Shown here: positions 18,655 through 33,283 of the stretch, piece after piece
Layout: each line of letters starts with the position of its first letter
Numbering within the stretch: the stretch's first letter is position 1
Assembly (NCBI RefSeq): GCF_002234405.1
Contig: NZ_NMQT01000037.1
Location: forward strand, 1 to 33,345
Direction: 5' to 3'
DNA: 33,345 bases
Source: Amycolatopsis thailandensis
GTDB lineage: Bacteria; Actinomycetota; Actinomycetes; Mycobacteriales; Pseudonocardiaceae
Program-made: the position numbers and the translations under genes
The notes under the pieces: model-generated
Databases searched by the model: none
Told to the model about the DNA's origin: nothing
What the model saw: only the letters and a program-made list of their open reading frames with translations

Positions 18655-19875
18655 TCAACGCTTCATCAAGGTCACAACAGCGTCCCACAATGTGGACGCC
18701 AGTTCGGCCTTGGCGCCCAGTGGAATCGGGATCTCGGTCCCGTCCGCTCCGAGCAGCCAGCCCGAGTTGTCCTCGGTCCCGAACGCTTTCCCTTCGCCGA
18801 CGGCGTTCACCACCAGCAGGTCCGCGCCCTTGCGCTTCAGTTTGACCCGGGCGTGATCGAGCACGCCACCCTTGTCGTCCCCGGTTTCGGCGGCGAATCC
18901 CACGATCAGCTGGCCGTTCGTCCGGTTCCGCACCAGTTCGGCCAGGATGTCCGCGTTCCGCGCGAGCTCGACCACGGGATCCGGCGTGTCGTCGGACTTC
19001 TTGATCTTGTGATCGGCCCGGTTCGACGGCCGGAAGTCGGCGACGGCGGCGGCCATCACCAGGATGTCGGCGGAGGCGGCCTCGGCGTGCATCGCCTGGC
19101 GCATCTCCTCGGCGGTCGACACGTGGACGACCTTCGCGCCCGCGGGCTCCGGCAGCGCGATGGTGTGCGCGGCGACCAGAGTGACCTCCGCGCCGCGCTG
19201 GGCGGCGACCCGGGCCAGCGCGTAGCCCTGCTTGCCCGACGAGCGGTTGCCCAGATAGCGGACCGGGTCCAGCGGCTCACGGGTACCGCCCGCCGAGATC
19301 GCCACGCGCACGCCTTCGAGGTCGCGTGGGAGGGCGTTCGGCACGGCGAGCAGGAGCCGGGCGAGGTCGACGATCTCGGCCGGATCGGCGAGCCGTCCCT
19401 TGCCGGTGTCCTTGCCGGTGAGCCTGCCGGCGGCGGGTTCGGCGACGACCAGCCCGCGCGAGCGCAGCAGCGCCACGTTGTCGCGGGTGGCCGGGTGTTC
19501 CCACATCTCGGTGTGCATCGCCGGGAAGAAGGCGACCGGGCACCGGGCGGTGAGCAGGGTGTTCGTCAGCAGGTCGTCCGCGATGCCGTGCGCGGCCTTG
19601 GCGAGGAGGTTCGCCGTGGCGGGCACGACGATCACCAGGTCGGCTTCCTTGCCGACGCGGACGTGCTGGACCTCGGGCACTTCGGTGAACACGCCGGTGT
19701 GGACCGGGTTCCCGGACAGTGCCTCGAAGGTGGCCGCGCCGACGAAGTTCAGCGCGGCTTCGGTGGGGACCACGCGGACGTCGTGACCGGTCTCGGTCAG
19801 TCCGCGCAGGACCTCACAGACCTTGTAGGCGGCGATCCCGCCACCTACGCCCAGGACAACGCGAGGTTTATTCAA
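18655..19875 (-). CDS. coaBC: Phosphopantothenoylcysteine decarboxylase / phosphopantothenate-cysteine ligase
   Basis: A 406-residue bifunctional CoA-biosynthesis enzyme. The N-terminal CoaC flavoprotein half (1-185) shows VVLGVGGGIAAYK, catalytic His in VQHVRVGKEADL, the FMN block PATANLLAKAAHGIADDLL, and the CPVAFFPAMHTEMW flap. The CoaB half (190-406) shows ISAGGTREPLDPVRYLGNRSSG, AAAVADFRP and KIKKSDDTPD, the CTP- and phosphopantothenate-binding elements. It starts with TTG at 19875, an uncommon codon, without an obvious ribosome site; no ATG or GTG is available in frame nearby. A short open frame upstream ends within its first codons (stop 19870-19868), so translation may be coupled. It is the only complete CoaBC in the window. 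Confidence 0.93.
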   Translation of the reverse strand: MNKPRVVLGVGGGIAAYKVCEVLRGLTETGHDVRVVPTEAALNFVGAATFEALSGNPVHTGVFTEVPEVQHVRVGKEADLVIVVPATANLLAKAAHGIADDLLTNTLLTARCPVAFFPAMHTEMWEHPATRDNVALLRSRGLVVAEPAAGRLTGKDTGKGRLADPAEIVDLARLLLAVPNALPRDLEGVRVAISAGGTREPLDPVRYLGNRSSGKQGYALARVAAQRGAEVTLVAAHTIALPEPAGAKVVHVSTAEEMRQAMHAEAASADILVMAAAVADFRPSNRADHKIKKSDDTPDPVVELARNADILAELVRNRTNGQLIVGFAAETGDDKGGVLDHARVKLKRKGADLLVVNAVGEGKAFGTEDNSGWLLGADGTEIPIPLGAKAELASTLWDAVVTLMKR

Positions 19876-19948
19876 CGGTGTTCTCGGCGGCTTTGCGCGG
19901 GACCGCGATCGGGCTGCCAGGGCATCTCACTTCAACCGCCTCGCTCAC
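19868..19948 (-). CDS. Possible 26-residue leader ORF overlapping coaBC
   Basis: From GTG at 19948 a 26-codon frame runs to TAA at 19870-19868, ending inside the first three codons of coaBC in another frame. The predicted peptide starts VSEAVEVRCPGSP and ends AAENTVE. A TTG three codons earlier (19957) is an alternative start. Third-position GC is high but not decisive, and the ribosome site is weak. What makes it worth listing is that coaBC itself begins with TTG and has no clear ribosome site, so it could depend on coupling from this frame. It may also be chance. Confidence 0.25.
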   Translation of the reverse strand: MSEAVEVRCPGSPIAVPRKAAENTVE

Positions 19949-20037
19949 GCTGATCAAAGCCCTGCCATCCCGATAGCGGGGCCTTCGGCCATGCCGCGCC
20001 CAGTGGTTACCTTGACGGCCGCCGTGGCCATTGAGTT

Positions 20038-20307
20038 TTACTCGCCCTCGGTGTGCTCGAGCAGACCGCCGTGGATCTCGCGCAGGGCGATGGACAGCGG
20101 CTTCTCGCGCGGGCCCGGCTCGACCAGCGGGCCGACGTACTCCAGCAGGCCCTCGCCCAGCTGGGCGTAGTAGTCGTTGATCTGGCGAGCGCGCTTGGCC
20201 GAGTAGATCACCAGCGCGTACTTCGAGCTGACCTTCTCGAGGAGGTCGTCGATGGGCGGGTTGGTGATGCCTTCGAGCTCTTCGTGCAGCGTGGCCTGAG
20301 TCGTCAC
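20038..20307 (-). CDS. rpoZ: RNA polymerase omega subunit
   Basis: An 89-residue subunit that helps assemble beta-prime into RNA polymerase. It has the actinobacterial omega pattern [34 protein letters not shown], with the conserved A-x-RARQIN helix, and a family-typical C-terminal region ([11 protein letters not shown]). The GTG start at 20307 has a GGAG about ten bases upstream. It follows gmk by 24 bases, forming mihF-gmk-rpoZ, an order common in actinobacteria. Confidence 0.95.
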   Translation of the reverse strand: MTTQATLHEELEGITNPPIDDLLEKVSSKYALVIYSAKRARQINDYYAQLGEGLLEYVGPLVEPGPREKPLSIALREIHGGLLEHTEGE

Positions 20308-20331
20308 TCGTGGTGCTCCGAATCTTCGGGT

Positions 20332-20961
20332 CTAATGATCGCCGGTTATCAAGTTTAGCAACTGCTCGGCGGCCTCTCGCACGTCGGCGTTGACGACGCG
20401 CTCGTCGAACTCCCCGGCGGCGGCGAGTTCGCGCTCGGCCTCGGCCAGCCTGGCCTTCACCGCGGCTTCGTTCTCGGTGCCGCGGCCGGTCAGCCTGCCG
20501 ACCAGTTCGTCCCACGACGGCGGCATCAGCATCACCAGCCGCGCCTCCGGCATCGCCTTGCGGACCTGCCGCGCGCCCTGGAGTTCGATCTCCAGGATCG
20601 CGTTGCGCCCGGCCGCCAAAGCCCGGTCGACGGGCTCGCGCGGGGTGCCGTAGCAGTTGCCGGTGAACTCGGCGTGTTCGAGCAGTTCGCCGTCGGTGAC
20701 CATGCGGTCGAACTCGGCGCGGTCGACGAAGTGGTAGTGCTCGCCGTCCACCTCACCCGGCCTCGGCTTCCTGGTGGTCACCGAGACGCTGAAATAGATC
20801 TCCGGATCCAGCTTGCGCAGCTCCTTCGCCACGCTCGACTTCCCGACTCCCGAAGGCCCCGAGACGACCGTGAGCCGGTGCCGGGATTCGACTCCCGCCA
20901 CCGGCTCACCGCCGCGGTCAGCGCCCGGGTTCACCGGGTGGTCCTGACCGATGCCGCTCAC
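20332..20961 (-). CDS. gmk: Guanylate kinase
   Basis: A 209-residue kinase converting GMP to GDP. After a 25-residue unconserved N-terminal stretch come the P loop VSGPSGVGKSSVAKEL, VSVTTRKPRPGEVDG (GMP binding), HYHFVDRAEFDRM, and the FTGNCYGTPREPVDRAL segment, with ILEIELQGARQVRK. The GTG at 20961 overlaps the mihF stop (GTGA). A start nearer the P loop is possible, but the overlap supports the longer form. Confidence 0.95.
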   Translation of the reverse strand: MSGIGQDHPVNPGADRGGEPVAGVESRHRLTVVSGPSGVGKSSVAKELRKLDPEIYFSVSVTTRKPRPGEVDGEHYHFVDRAEFDRMVTDGELLEHAEFTGNCYGTPREPVDRALAAGRNAILEIELQGARQVRKAMPEARLVMLMPPSWDELVGRLTGRGTENEAAVKARLAEAERELAAAGEFDERVVNADVREAAEQLLNLITGDH

Positions 20962-21275
20962 TCGCCGCTGAATTCGGCCAGCAGCGCCTTGCGCTGCCGG
21001 TCGCCGAGGCCGCGAAGACGACGGCTGGGTGCGATCTCCAGTCGTTCCATGGTCTGCTGGGCGCGGACCTTGCCGACACCCGGAAGAGCCTCGAGCAGAG
21101 CCGAGACCTTCATCTTGCCGAGGACTTCGTTCTCCTCGGCCTGCTTCAACACGTCGACCAGAGTGGTACCGCCCCGCTTCAGCCGCTCCTTCAGCTCAGC
21201 ACGGATGCGGCGGGCGGCGGCGGCCTTCTCCAGCGCCGCAGCGCGCTGTTCCTCTGTCAGCTGGGGAAGTGCCAC
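20958..21275 (-). CDS. mihF: Integration host factor, actinobacterial type
   Basis: A 105-residue basic nucleoid-associated protein of the mIHF/sIHF family, unrelated to the enterobacterial IhfAB pair. It contains the long N-terminal helix (ALPQLTEEQRAAALEKAAAA), the R/K-rich middle, and the helix-two-turn-helix DNA-binding stretch ALLEALPGVGKVRAQQTMERL followed by RRLRGLGDRQRKALL. It binds and bends DNA, compacts the nucleoid and was named for phage L5 integration in mycobacteria. The GTG start at 21275 has GGAGGA six bases upstream. It heads the mihF-gmk-rpoZ cluster. Confidence 0.95.
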   Translation of the reverse strand: MALPQLTEEQRAAALEKAAAARRIRAELKERLKRGGTTLVDVLKQAEENEVLGKMKVSALLEALPGVGKVRAQQTMERLEIAPSRRLRGLGDRQRKALLAEFSGE

Positions 21276-21301
21276 GTTTTCCTCCGGTAGTTCTCAAATC
21301 T

Positions 21302-21328
21302 GGGTGGGTGTGGCGACGGTACCCACCC
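21302..21328. terminator. Hairpin between pyrF and mihF
   Basis: GGGTGGGT (21302-21309) pairs with ACCCACCC (21321-21328) around 11 bases. It may terminate the pyr operon, although it overlaps the putative mihF -10 and could instead lie at the 5' end of the mihF transcript. Confidence 0.35.
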
Positions 21329-21345
21329 GTTACCTCGGCCCACAA
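21316..21345 (-). promoter_or_regulatory. Possible promoter for mihF
   Basis: On the minus strand TTGTGG (21345-21340) and TACCGT (21321-21316) are 18 bases apart, giving a leader of roughly 35 bases before the mihF GTG. The match is moderate. Confidence 0.4.
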
Positions 21346-21382
21346 TGCGGGGGTGGCTGGTCATGACGGATTCCCGGGCCTG

Positions 21383-22218
21383 CTATTGGCCTTTTTCCAG
21401 GGGTCCGAGGGAATCCCGTGTCCGCCGAACGGCCGCACGGAGGGATTCGGGGTCCGGTCCGTGCTTGAGGACGTCGCGGGACGACGCGGGGAGCACACCC
21501 GGCAGCCCCGGCCCGAAAAGGGCCCGCAAATCGGCCGGAGTGGCCCCCTGGGCCCCGAAACCGGGTGCCAGGACGGGACCGTTCAGCTTGCTCAGATCGA
21601 GCTCTCCCGGCGCGATGGTGGCGCCGACGACGACACCGATGTCACCCAACGGACCGACGCCGGCGTTCTGCGCGCCTGCCGTGTCGACGATGTCCTGCGC
21701 GACGGTCTTTCCGTTGGGCAGCAAGGCGTTCTGCAATCCCTGCGCCTCCGGGTTGGAGGTGCGCGCGAGGACGAACAGCCCCTTGCCTTGCGCCTGCGCA
21801 ACCTCGACGGCGAAGTCCAGCGAACCGAACCCGAGGTATGGGGACACCGTTATGGCGTCCGCTTCGAGTTCCGCTCCCGCGGGCAGGAAAGCCGCCGTGT
21901 ACGCCGCCATCGTGGAGCCGATGTCGCCGCGTTTGACGTCCAGCAGGACGAGCGCGCCCGCTTCCCGGCACACCTTCATCGTCTTGGCCAGAACGGCGAC
22001 CCCAGGAGGCCCGTAGGCCTCGAAAAAGGCCGACTGGGGCTTGACGACCGCGACCTCGGGCGCGATCGCCTCGGCGGCCGTGAGGGCGAACTTCTCCAGG
22101 CCGCCCGCGTCCGCCGGGAGCCCCCACGCCTGGAGCAACCCGGGATGGGGGTCGATCCCGGCGCAGAGCGGCCCCTTTTCCGCGACCGCCCGCGCCAGCC
22201 TCGCCCCGAACCGCCCGC

Positions 22219-22222
<4 letters not shown>
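21383..22222 (-). CDS. pyrF: Orotidine 5'-phosphate decarboxylase (type 2)
   Basis: A 279-residue enzyme that decarboxylates OMP to UMP, the last step of the pathway. It is the longer type found in actinobacteria, shown by [30 protein letters not shown], and the catalytic [16 protein letters not shown] (Lys and Asp). [14 protein letters not shown] and the [11 protein letters not shown] phosphate-binding loop complete it. Its GTG at 22222 overlaps the carB stop (GTGA), so it is the last gene of the pyr operon. In Streptomyces pyrD lies between carB and pyrF; here the overlap leaves no room, and pyrD must be elsewhere. Confidence 0.95.
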
Positions 22223-25532
<3,310 letters not shown>

Positions 25533-25533
<1 letters not shown>

Positions 25534-26669
25534 TACTTGGCCTTCTTCTCCATCAAGCTGACGAACTCATCGAACAGGGGCGCCGCGTCGTGCGGGCCGG
25601 CGGCGGCCTCGGGGTGGTACTGCACCGAGAACGCGGGGACGTCGAACGCGCGGACACCTTCGACGGTGTCGTCGTTCGGGCAGTAGTGCGAGATCTGCGC
25701 GGCGCCGAACGGCGTCTCGAACCGCTGCCCCGGCTCGCCTTCGAGGGCGAAGCCGTGGTTCTGCGCGGTGATCGCGACGCGTTTGGTCGCCACGTCGATC
25801 ACCGGGATGTTGATCCCGCGGTGGCCGTAGCGCATCTTGTAGGTGCCCAGTCCCAGCGCGCGGCCGAGGATCTGGTTGCCGAAGCAGATGCCGAACAGCG
25901 GGATTTCCCGCTGCAGCACCGATTTCGTCAGCTCCGTCGCGTGCGCGGTGGTCGCCGGGTCGCCGGGGCCGTTGGACAGGAAGACACCGTCCGCCTCGAT
26001 CGCGAGCAGATCGTCCACAGTGGACGACGAGGGCAGCACGTGCACCTCGATGCCGCGCGCGGCCATCAGGCGCGGGGTGTTGGACTTGATGCCCAGGTCC
26101 AGCGCGGCGACGCGGAAGCGCGTCTCCCCCTGCGCCTTGACGACGTAGGTCTCTTTGGTGCTGACCTCTCCGGCGAGGTCGGCGCCCTTCATCTGCGGGC
26201 TGGCCTTGACCTCGGCGAGCATCTCCTCGTCGGTGCCGAGCGCGTCGCCGGAGAAGACGCCGGACCGCATGGCGCCCTGCTCGCGCAGGTGCCTGGTCAG
26301 CGTGCGGGTGTCCACTTCGGAGATCCCGACGACGCCCTGGCGCTCCAGCTCCTCGTCCAGCGTGCGCTTGGCGCGCCAGTTGGACGGCGTGCGCGCGGGG
26401 TCGCGGACGACGTAACCGGAGACCCAGATGCGCGAGGACTCGTCGTCCTCGTCGTTCCAGCCGGTGTTGCCGATCTGCGGCGCGGTCTGGACCACGATCT
26501 GCCGGTGGTAGGAGGGGTCGGTCAGCGTCTCCTGATAGCCGGTCATGCCGGTGCAGAACACCGCCTCGCCCAGGCTCCGGCCGCGGGCGCCATAGGCGGA
26601 GCCGCGGAACACGCGGCCGTCTTCGAGTACCAGCGCGGCGGGCGCACGGGTGCCGTTCACGGTGCTCAT
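25533..26669 (-). CDS. carA: Carbamoyl-phosphate synthase small subunit
   Basis: A 378-residue glutamine amidotransferase that supplies ammonia to CarB. The N-terminal CPSase domain shows [34 protein letters not shown] and [15 protein letters not shown]. The class I amidotransferase half has [10 protein letters not shown], the nucleophile Cys in [23 protein letters not shown], and the catalytic His-x-Glu in QYHPEA. ATG at 26669 has GGGAGGT eight bases upstream and touches the stop of the preceding membrane-protein gene (TGATG). The carA stop shares one base with carB (TAATG). Confidence 0.97.
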
Positions 26670-27178
26670 CAGGCACCTCCCTTGATGTCGTTGCGAGTGT
26701 CTTGCAAAGCTTCGATCCACTGTGGATAGTCGTCGACGTCGTCGCCGCGGAATCCGGTGTCCAGTTCGACGTCGCCCGCCAGCCAGGTGATGACCAGCAG
26801 CGCGTCGATGCCCATCACCTTCCCGGCCATCCCCTTGTCCTTGCGGACGCCGGTGACCGAGGCGCGCGGGATCCAGAAGTCCGGGGCGCCGCCGCGTTCG
26901 ATGGCGACGCCGTCTTCGTGCAGGCGCCAGACCGCGCCGGTGCGCAGGCCGGCGCCGCGGGTGACCACGCGCTCCTGCCAGTGCCCGGCGGTCGTCGTGC
27001 TGATGTAGACGCCGGTCGATTCGAGCGACGCCTCACCCGGCTCGGCCGGGATCTCGGCGAACGGCGGCACCTGGACGCTCTGGGCGCGGGACTTGCGCCG
27101 CCAGCCACGCCACATCAGGAAGACGCAGAGGAGGAAGAAGGCGAAGACCGCCAGGGTCAGCAGGATCCGGTCGCTCAT
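26669..27178 (-). CDS. Conserved membrane protein of the pyr operon
   Basis: A 169-residue protein with one N-terminal membrane helix (about residues 5-22, [17 protein letters not shown]) followed by a basic cluster (RGWRRKSR), so most of it should be cytoplasmic. The soluble part has a beta-rich pattern reminiscent of a PH-like fold ([33 protein letters not shown]). A membrane protein holds the same place between pyrC and carA in mycobacteria (Rv1382) and in Streptomyces. Its function is not known; fixed position inside a metabolic operon suggests a link to pyrimidine supply or membrane attachment of the enzymes, which is inference. It overlaps pyrC (ATGA) and carA (TGATG). Confidence 0.85.
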   Translation of the reverse strand: MSDRILLTLAVFAFFLLCVFLMWRGWRRKSRAQSVQVPPFAEIPAEPGEASLESTGVYISTTTAGHWQERVVTRGAGLRTGAVWRLHEDGVAIERGGAPDFWIPRASVTGVRKDKGMAGKVMGIDALLVITWLAGDVELDTGFRGDDVDDYPQWIEALQDTRNDIKGGA

Positions 27179-28463
27179 GCGGTGATCTTCCCTTCCCGCG
27201 CGGTGATCCGCCCGCGCAGCAACGTCGCCGTCACCACGCCGGGGAGCCGCATTCCTTCGTACGGGGTGTTGGCCGCGATGCTCGCGAACTCCGCGCCCCG
27301 CACGGTCCATTCGGTGTCCGGGTCGACCAGCGTCAGGTTCGCCGGTTCACCGACCTCGATCGGACGGCCGTGGTCGGCCAGGTTGCCGATCTCGGCGGGT
27401 CGCTCGCTCATCACCCGCGCGACGCCGCGCCAGTCCAGCAGGCCGGTGCGGACCATGGTCTCGACCACGATCGACAGCGCGGTCTGGAGACCGAGCATGC
27501 CGGGCCGGGCCGAGTTCCACTCGCAGTCCTTGTCCTGGACCGCGTGCGGCGCGTGGTCGGTGGCGACACAGTCGATGACGCCCTCGGCCAGCGCGGCGCG
27601 GAGCTTCTCCGCGTCGGATCCGGTGCGCAGCGGCGGGTTGACCTTGTTGACCGGGTCGTAGGTCGCGAGCCGCTCGTCGGTCAGCAGCAGGTGGTGCGGC
27701 GTGACCTCGGCGGAGACCTGGGTGCCGCGGTCCTTGGCCCACTTCAGGATGTCGGCGGTCCCCGAGGTCGAGACGTGGCAGACGTGCAGCCGCGCGTTGG
27801 CGTGCTGGGCCAGCAGGCAGTCGCGGGCCACGATCGACTCCTCCGCCGACGCGGGCCAGCCGGTGTAGCCCAGGCGCGCGGCCTGCTCGCCTTCATGTGC
27901 CTGCGCGCCGACGGTCAGCCGCGGCTCTTCGGCGTGCTGGGCGATGACCACGCCGAGCGCCGTCGAGTACTCCAGCGCGCGGCGCATGAGCAGCGGGTCC
28001 GCGACGCAGAGTCCGTCGTCGGAGAACACCTTCACCTGGGCTTCGGACTTCGCCATGGTGCCCAGCTCGGCGAGCTTCTCGCCCTTGAGGCCCACGGTGA
28101 CCGCGCCGACCGGGTGCACGTCGACCAGCCCGGCCTCCTGACCGCGCCGCCACACGTGGTCGACGATCACCGCGTTGTCGGCCACCGGGTCGGTGTTGGC
28201 CATGGCGAACACCGCGGTGTAGCCGCCGAGCGCGGCCGCGGCCGAACCGGTCGCGATCGTCTCGGTGTCCTCGCGGCCGGGTTCGCGCAGGTGGGTGTGC
28301 AGGTCGACGAAACCGGGGAGCAGCACCTGGCCGCCCGCGTCGATCACTTCGGCGTCTTCGGGCGTGTCCAAGGACCCGATGTCGGTGATGACCCCGTCCT
28401 CGACGAGCACGTCGACCGGATCGCCCTCGCCGTAGGGTCGGGCGCCCTTGATCAGGACGGTGT

Positions 28464-28467
<4 letters not shown>
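27175..28467 (-). CDS. pyrC: Dihydroorotase
   Basis: A 430-residue zinc amidohydrolase closing carbamoyl-aspartate to dihydroorotate. It is the longer class I type: metal site [14 protein letters not shown] with the HxH pair, EVTPHHLLL, and CVATDHAPH with the catalytic Asp. [11 protein letters not shown] and [13 protein letters not shown] (carboxylated-Lys neighbourhood) are also typical. Start ATG at 28467 overlaps the pyrB stop (ATGA), and its stop overlaps the next gene (ATGA), so translation in this part of the operon is tightly coupled. Confidence 0.96.
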
Positions 28468-30738
<2,271 letters not shown>

Positions 30739-30768
30739 ATTGTTTATCGCGCGATCGCGAACGCGTCT

Positions 30769-30799
30769 ACGGGCCGTGCTCTGGCAAAGCACGGCCCGT
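30769..30799 (+). terminator. 12-bp hairpin terminator after bldD
   Basis: ACGGGCCGTGCT (30769-30780) and AGCACGGCCCGT (30788-30799) pair perfectly around a seven-base loop, 30 bases after the bldD stop. It may also serve the convergent nusB transcript; the rest of the 180-base gap (to 30918) shows only a short ATCGCGCGAT palindrome. Confidence 0.75.
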
Positions 30800-30918
30800 T
30801 GAACTCGAAGGCGGCCCGCAGCCGCGTTCGCGAGGCCTGACGGCCGAAACGCGCGACTCCAAAAGATCAAAAGACCTCGGTCACCGTAGCTTTGGTCACC
30901 TGATCGTGGTCACCCTTG

Positions 30919-31383
30919 TCAGAGAACGGCCCTGAGCCTGTCGGCGATGGTGCCGATGCGGCCGAGCACACCGTTGACGAAACGCGGCGAGTCGTCGGTC
31001 GACAGCTCCTTCGCCAGCCCGACGGCCTCGTCGATGGCGACCGGATCCGGCACGTCCTCGGCCCACAGGAGCTCGTAGACGCCGACCCGCAGCACCGCGA
31101 GGTCCACCGGCGGCATCCGGTCCAGCGTCCAGCCCTGAGCGTGCTCGGAAAGCAGCTCGTCGATCGCGGCCTTGCGCCCCGTGACACCCTCGACCAGCGA
31201 GATCGTGTAGTCCGCGATCGGGTCGACCTCGACCGAACCGACCCTGTCCGCCAGCAGCGTCACCGCGTCGGCACCGCGCTGGGCGGCCTCGTACATCATC
31301 TCGACGGCACGCTTGCGCGCCTGCCGACGGCTGATCGGCCCGCCGCGGTTCGGCGACTTGCCCGATTTGGCTGAGTCGGCCAT
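30919..31383 (-). CDS. nusB: Transcription antitermination factor NusB
   Basis: A 154-residue all-helical protein that, with NusE/S10, binds boxA RNA and prevents early termination in rRNA operons. After a short Lys/Ser tail it shows SRRQARKRAVEMMYEAAQRG, the family lead helix, and PPVDLAVLRVGVYELLW, AIDEAVGLAKELSTDDSPRFVNGVLG. Its ATG at 31383 shares a base with the efp stop (TGATG), so it is co-translated with elongation factor P. Confidence 0.95.
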   Translation of the reverse strand: MADSAKSGKSPNRGGPISRRQARKRAVEMMYEAAQRGADAVTLLADRVGSVEVDPIADYTISLVEGVTGRKAAIDELLSEHAQGWTLDRMPPVDLAVLRVGVYELLWAEDVPDPVAIDEAVGLAKELSTDDSPRFVNGVLGRIGTIADRLRAVL

Positions 31384-31946
31384 CAGCTGGAGACGCGGCC
31401 CAGGTAGCGGCCGTCACGGGTGTCGACCTTGATCTTCTCGCCGGTGGTGAGGAACAGCGGCACCTGGATCTCGGCGCCGGTCTCCAGGGTGGCCGGCTTG
31501 GTGCCACCGGTGGAGCGGTCGCCCTGCAGACCCGGGTCGGTGTGCTGGACGAGCAGCTCGACCGAGGTCGGCAGCTCGATGTACAGCGGGACACCCTCGT
31601 GCACCGCGACCTGGACCTCGGTGTTCTCGAGCAGGTAGTTCGCGTTGTCGGCGACGGTCTCGGCCAGCACGGTGATCTGGTCGTAGGTCTCCGCGTCCAT
31701 GAACACGAAGTCCGCGCCGTCCTTGTACAGGTACGTCATGTTGCGGCGGTCGACGGTGGCCGTCTCGACCTTCGTGCCCGCGTTGAAGGTCTTGTCGACG
31801 ACCTTGCCGCTCAGCACGTGCTTGAGCGTGGTGCGGACGAACGCGCCGCCCTTGCCCGGCTTGACGTGCTGGAACGCGGTGACGGTCCACAGCTGGCCGT
31901 CGAGTTTGAGGACGAGCCCGTTCTTCAGGTCGTTGGTGGTGGCCAC
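31383..31946 (-). CDS. efp: Elongation factor P
   Basis: A 187-residue factor that helps the ribosome through consecutive prolines. It has the three-barrel plan: KOW-like N domain ([29 protein letters not shown] with the loop lysine), central OB domain ([16 protein letters not shown]), and C-terminal OB domain ([21 protein letters not shown] ending [16 protein letters not shown]). The GTG start at 31946 gives the family N terminus and has AGGAGA ten bases upstream. The loop residue is Lys within PGKG, as usual in actinobacteria, which lack a clear EpmA-type modification partner here. Confidence 0.96.
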   Translation of the reverse strand: MATTNDLKNGLVLKLDGQLWTVTAFQHVKPGKGGAFVRTTLKHVLSGKVVDKTFNAGTKVETATVDRRNMTYLYKDGADFVFMDAETYDQITVLAETVADNANYLLENTEVQVAVHEGVPLYIELPTSVELLVQHTDPGLQGDRSTGGTKPATLETGAEIQVPLFLTTGEKIKVDTRDGRYLGRVSS

Positions 31947-31984
31947 GAGTGTGCAGTCTCCTGTGTCGATCTTCCGGGCCGCCG

Positions 31985-33076
31985 TCAGACGACCACGAGT
32001 TCCTTGGTGCTCAGCGTGAGGAGTTCGGGCGTACCTTCCCGCACGACCAGCGTGTCCTCGATGCGCACGCCTCCGCGTCCGGGCAGATACACACCAGGCT
32101 CGACGGTGACGGCCATACCGGCGGACAGTGTACCGACGCCGGTGGTGGCCAGGCTGGGCGCCTCGTGCACCTGCAGTCCGACGCCGTGGCCGAGACCGTG
32201 GCCGAACTCTTCGCCGCGCCCCGCGTCGACGATCACACCACGCGCCGCTTTGTCCACTTCGGACACTTCGGCGCCCGGCAGAACGGCTTCGCAGCCCGCC
32301 GCCTGCGCGCGCTGGACCAGCTCGTAGACCTCCTCCTGCCAGGCCGCGGGCTTGCCGATCACGAACGTGCGCGTCATGTCGGAGTGGTACCCGTCGACCG
32401 TGGCACCGAAGTCGATCTTGACGAACCCTCCGGCCGCGAGCACGGCCGAGGTGGGCCGGTGATGCGGGATCGCGGAGTTGGCTCCCGCCGCGACGATCGT
32501 GTCGAACGACGGCCCGGTGGAGCCGTGGCCGAGCATGCGGTTCTCGAGGTCGCGGGCGACGTCCAGCTCGGTGCGGCCCGGCCGGAGCCCACCGGCGGAC
32601 ACCAGGTCCTCCAGCGCCCTGTCGGCCGCCGCGCACGCCTGGCGCAGCGCCTCGATCTCCTGCTCGTCCTTGACCAGCCGCAGCTGCTCGACGAGGCCGG
32701 GCGTCCGGACCAGCTCGACGCGGTCGAAGCGCACCTTGAGATCCTCGTGCTGCTCGACGCTCACGTGCTGGCTCTCGAACCCGGTCTTGCCGAGCTTCTT
32801 CCCGGCCGCCAGGTCGGCGAGCTTGGCCGCGCTCGCGCGGTCCAGCACCCGTTCGAGATCGGGGACCTCGGTCGCCGACTGGACCGTGTAGCGGCCGTCG
32901 GTGCAGAAGATCGTCTTGTCGTCGCCGCCCTCGTGGACGAGGAGAGCGGCGTTGGACCCGGTGAAGCCGGTCAGGTACCTGATGTTGAGCAGGTCCGTGA
33001 CCAGCAGCGCGTCCACCCCGGAGTCGGCCAGAAGGGAACGCAGCGCCGCGCGGCGGCGAGAGAAGTATTCACGCAC
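31985..33076 (-). CDS. pepQ: Xaa-Pro aminopeptidase / PepQ-type M24 peptidase
   Basis: A 363-residue cytoplasmic metallopeptidase that removes residues next to proline. The N-terminal creatinase-like domain (1-125) includes [23 protein letters not shown]. The C-terminal pita-bread domain has five metal ligands visible in [19 protein letters not shown] (two Asp), [16 protein letters not shown] (His), VEPGVYLPG (Glu) and [10 protein letters not shown] (Glu). GTG at 33076 is chosen because a TAAACT -10 stands seven bases upstream (leaderless pattern) and the family starts here. It is followed after 38 bases by efp, the same pairing as in mycobacteria (Rv2535c-Rv2534c); a link between proline peptides and EF-P is possible but unproven. 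Confidence 0.93.
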   Translation of the reverse strand: MREYFSRRRAALRSLLADSGVDALLVTDLLNIRYLTGFTGSNAALLVHEGGDDKTIFCTDGRYTVQSATEVPDLERVLDRASAAKLADLAAGKKLGKTGFESQHVSVEQHEDLKVRFDRVELVRTPGLVEQLRLVKDEQEIEALRQACAAADRALEDLVSAGGLRPGRTELDVARDLENRMLGHGSTGPSFDTIVAAGANSAIPHHRPTSAVLAAGGFVKIDFGATVDGYHSDMTRTFVIGKPAAWQEEVYELVQRAQAAGCEAVLPGAEVSEVDKAARGVIVDAGRGEEFGHGLGHGVGLQVHEAPSLATTGVGTLSAGMAVTVEPGVYLPGRGGVRIEDTLVVREGTPELLTLSTKELVVV

Positions 33077-33083
33077 GGAATCG

Positions 33084-33089
33084 AGTTTA
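33084..33089 (-). promoter_or_regulatory. Leaderless promoter -10 for pepQ
   Basis: TAAACT on the minus strand is followed by seven bases and the GTG start of pepQ, a close match to the leaderless pattern. No clear -35 is seen. Confidence 0.55.
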
Positions 33090-33143
33090 GGGGGTGGGCG
33101 CCGCGCTGGCGGGCCGCTGCCGGACAGCGTGTGAGCGGCGGCG

Positions 33144-33188
33144 GTCCGTGAAGGGCACCTTGGGGGACCCTGGGTCGCCTTCACGGAC
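33144..33188. repeat. Imperfect hairpin with GTGAAGG...CCTTCAC ends
   Basis: GTCCGTGAAGG (33144-33154) and CCTTCACGGAC (33178-33188) pair perfectly; the interior (ACCTTGGG against CCCTGGGT) pairs only partly. It shares outer GTGAAGG/CCTTCAC ends with the elements at 17297 and 33227 and lies upstream of pepQ, so it is probably a member of the same repeat family or the terminator of a gene beyond the window. Confidence 0.5.
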
Positions 33189-33226
33189 TTGCGCCCCGCC
33201 CCTGCCCCACCACGTGGCCCCAGCGC

Positions 33227-33283
33227 GTGAAGGGCCCCTTGCCTACCCTGAAGGTAGCGAAGGAGGCCTTCACTACCTTCAGG
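33227..33283. repeat. GTGAAGG-family hairpin with a competing stem
   Basis: Arms 33227-33247 and 33253-33273 pair at 17 of 21 positions around CTGAA. The right arm is identical to that of the metK-end element (17323-17343) at 19 of 21 bases. A second, perfect 11-bp pairing is available between CCTGAAGGTAG (33247-33257) and CTACCTTCAGG (33273-33283), which excludes the inner part of the first. The window's last bases (GTGAAGG, 33339-33345) may begin another copy. Confidence 0.6.
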
